From positions 1-5,632 of the forward strand of contig USSP01000128.1 in NCBI GenBank assembly GCA_900557385.1: a stretch of 5,632 nucleotides of DNA, given 5' to 3'. Positions 5,344 through 5,632 of the stretch are shown here, one piece after another. The position numbers and the translations under genes were made by a program. The notes below the pieces were generated by a model, which saw nothing but the letters and a program-made list of their open reading frames with translations, was not told the DNA's origin and made no database searches. Source of the DNA: an uncultured Lachnospiraceae bacterium (lineage in GTDB: Bacteria > Bacillota > Clostridia > Lachnospirales > Lachnospiraceae). The first letter of the stretch is position 1; each line of letters starts with the position of its first letter.

Positions 5344-5432
5344 TTTTTGCCCACGCACGACATGATTTATGGAAAAGTTGATAGCTTTTCTTTGCGTTAT
5401 GTAAACCGTGAGGGCAAAAAATAAAGGTTTAC
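5344..5432. other. Nested inverted repeats in the mtnN-antitoxin intergenic region
   Basis: TTTTTGCCC (5344-5352) pairs with GGGCAAAAA (5412-5420). Inside it ACGCA (5353-5357) pairs with TGCGT (5393-5397), and GAAAAG (5372-5377) with CTTTTC (5385-5390). A competing hairpin, GTAAACC (5401-5407) with GGTTTAC (5426-5432), overlaps the right arm. No gene is visible on either strand in 5263-5478: the open frames here do not resemble any protein. The region could be a folded RNA, a small non-autonomous repeat element, or a complex transcript end. Confidence 0.5.
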
Positions 5433-5475
5433 AAGATTTTGCCCGGCTCCAGAAATGAATTACGGGCAAAATCTT
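5433..5475 (+). terminator. Strong 13-bp hairpin terminator between convergent genes
   Basis: AAGATTTTGCCCG (5433-5445) and CGGGCAAAATCTT (5463-5475) are perfect complements, with a 17-base loop. On the plus strand the stem ends in TCTT and runs into TTGTT, giving a short U-tract for the luxS-mtnN transcript. On the minus strand the hairpin begins 3 bases after the stop of the second antitoxin gene, but its tail (GTAAACC) is poor. It may work in both directions. Confidence 0.75.
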
Positions 5476-5478
5476 TTG

Positions 5479-5632
5479 TTATGCTTCTCCCTTGCCCATG
5501 GAACTCTTTGCTTCGTTCAGGTTTGCGTCCTTGGGCAAGACTCCGAACAAGGATTTGGCCACCTCTACTCTGTCCTGATGTGGATTTGTCAGTTTTGCCA
5601 CTACTTTCCCGTTCTTTGTGATAAAAACATGA
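5479..5632 (-). CDS. Phd/YefM-type antitoxin, C-terminal part, cut by the window edge
   Basis: Fifty codons plus a TAA stop (5479-5481) are open up to the right edge. The translation begins HVFITKNGKVVAKLTNP, the second half of a Phd/YefM antitoxin DNA-binding domain. It continues DRVEVAKSLFGVLPKDANLNEAK, as in antitoxins that often pair with PIN-domain (VapC-type) or RelE-type toxins, and ends SSMGKGEA. The antitoxin would bind its toxin with this C-terminal tail and bind its own operator with the N-terminal half, which lies outside the window. No toxin gene follows: the strong hairpin lies directly after the stop, then the convergent mtnN. The partner must be upstream, elsewhere, or lost. 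It is not close in sequence to the YefM at 3510-3764. Confidence 0.75.
   Translation of the reverse strand, partial: HVFITKNGKVVAKLTNPHQDRVEVAKSLFGVLPKDANLNEAKSSMGKGEA

Noticed and set aside
5257..5469. Minus-strand open frame of 70 codons that could have been the missing toxin for the second antitoxin
   Set aside because: It spans the hairpins, has no PIN or RelE motifs, and its sequence looks like translated non-coding DNA.
5491..5539. CTTGCCCA / TGGGCAAG inverted repeat, similar to the TTTTGCCC arms
   Set aside because: It lies within the coding sequence of the antitoxin fragment and encodes ordinary residues (LPK and MGKG), so it is probably coincidence.

Overview
The window looks like a chromosomal segment from a gut-type member of the Clostridia, most likely Lachnospiraceae. 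The reasons are an LL-diaminopimelate aminotransferase (DapL) lysine/cell-wall route, a luxS-mtnN pair with Firmicutes-type sequences, strong AGGAGG-like ribosome binding sites, TTGACA/TATAAT promoters, and a secreted or anchored protein with a low-complexity Thr/Glu linker. The genus cannot be settled from sequence reading alone.

Layout. Positions 1-445 (minus strand) hold a 1-phosphofructokinase (fruK-type, PfkB family) coding region that is not intact: after the N-terminal 62 or so residues it jumps, out of frame, into a second and clearly divergent fruK-like sequence that begins again at the GGKGIN motif. A hairpin terminator (551-586) separates it from dapL (601-1797, minus), which has its own consensus promoter overlapping the 3' end of the next gene. 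At 1858-3030 (minus) is a one-pass membrane-anchored protein with a T/E-rich stalk carrying three SGNE repeats and a C-terminal domain resembling DUF3298/RsiV-type extracytoplasmic domains. Then comes an AT-richer yefM-yoeB type II toxin-antitoxin module (3178-3764, minus) with a near-perfect promoter and a two-box GTAC operator. Divergent from it is luxS-mtnN (4024-5262, plus). The last 370 bases hold a non-coding stretch packed with inverted repeats (5263-5478), ending in a strong hairpin, and then the 3' end of a second Phd/YefM-type antitoxin gene (minus), cut by the window edge.

How the genes work together. MtnN cleaves S-adenosylhomocysteine to adenine and S-ribosylhomocysteine, and LuxS converts the latter to homocysteine and DPD, the AI-2 precursor; the two therefore form the detoxifying arm of the activated methyl cycle. 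YefM and YoeB form an autoregulated growth-control module whose promoter is divergent from luxS. The dapL, membrane-protein and fruK genes appear to be separately transcribed housekeeping genes.

I see no convincing new multi-gene system. The observations most worth checking are the out-of-register fruK/fruK chimera (real rearrangement or assembly join), the alternating TTTTGCCC/GGGCAAAA arms downstream of mtnN, the apparently unpaired second antitoxin, and the two-box yefM operator.
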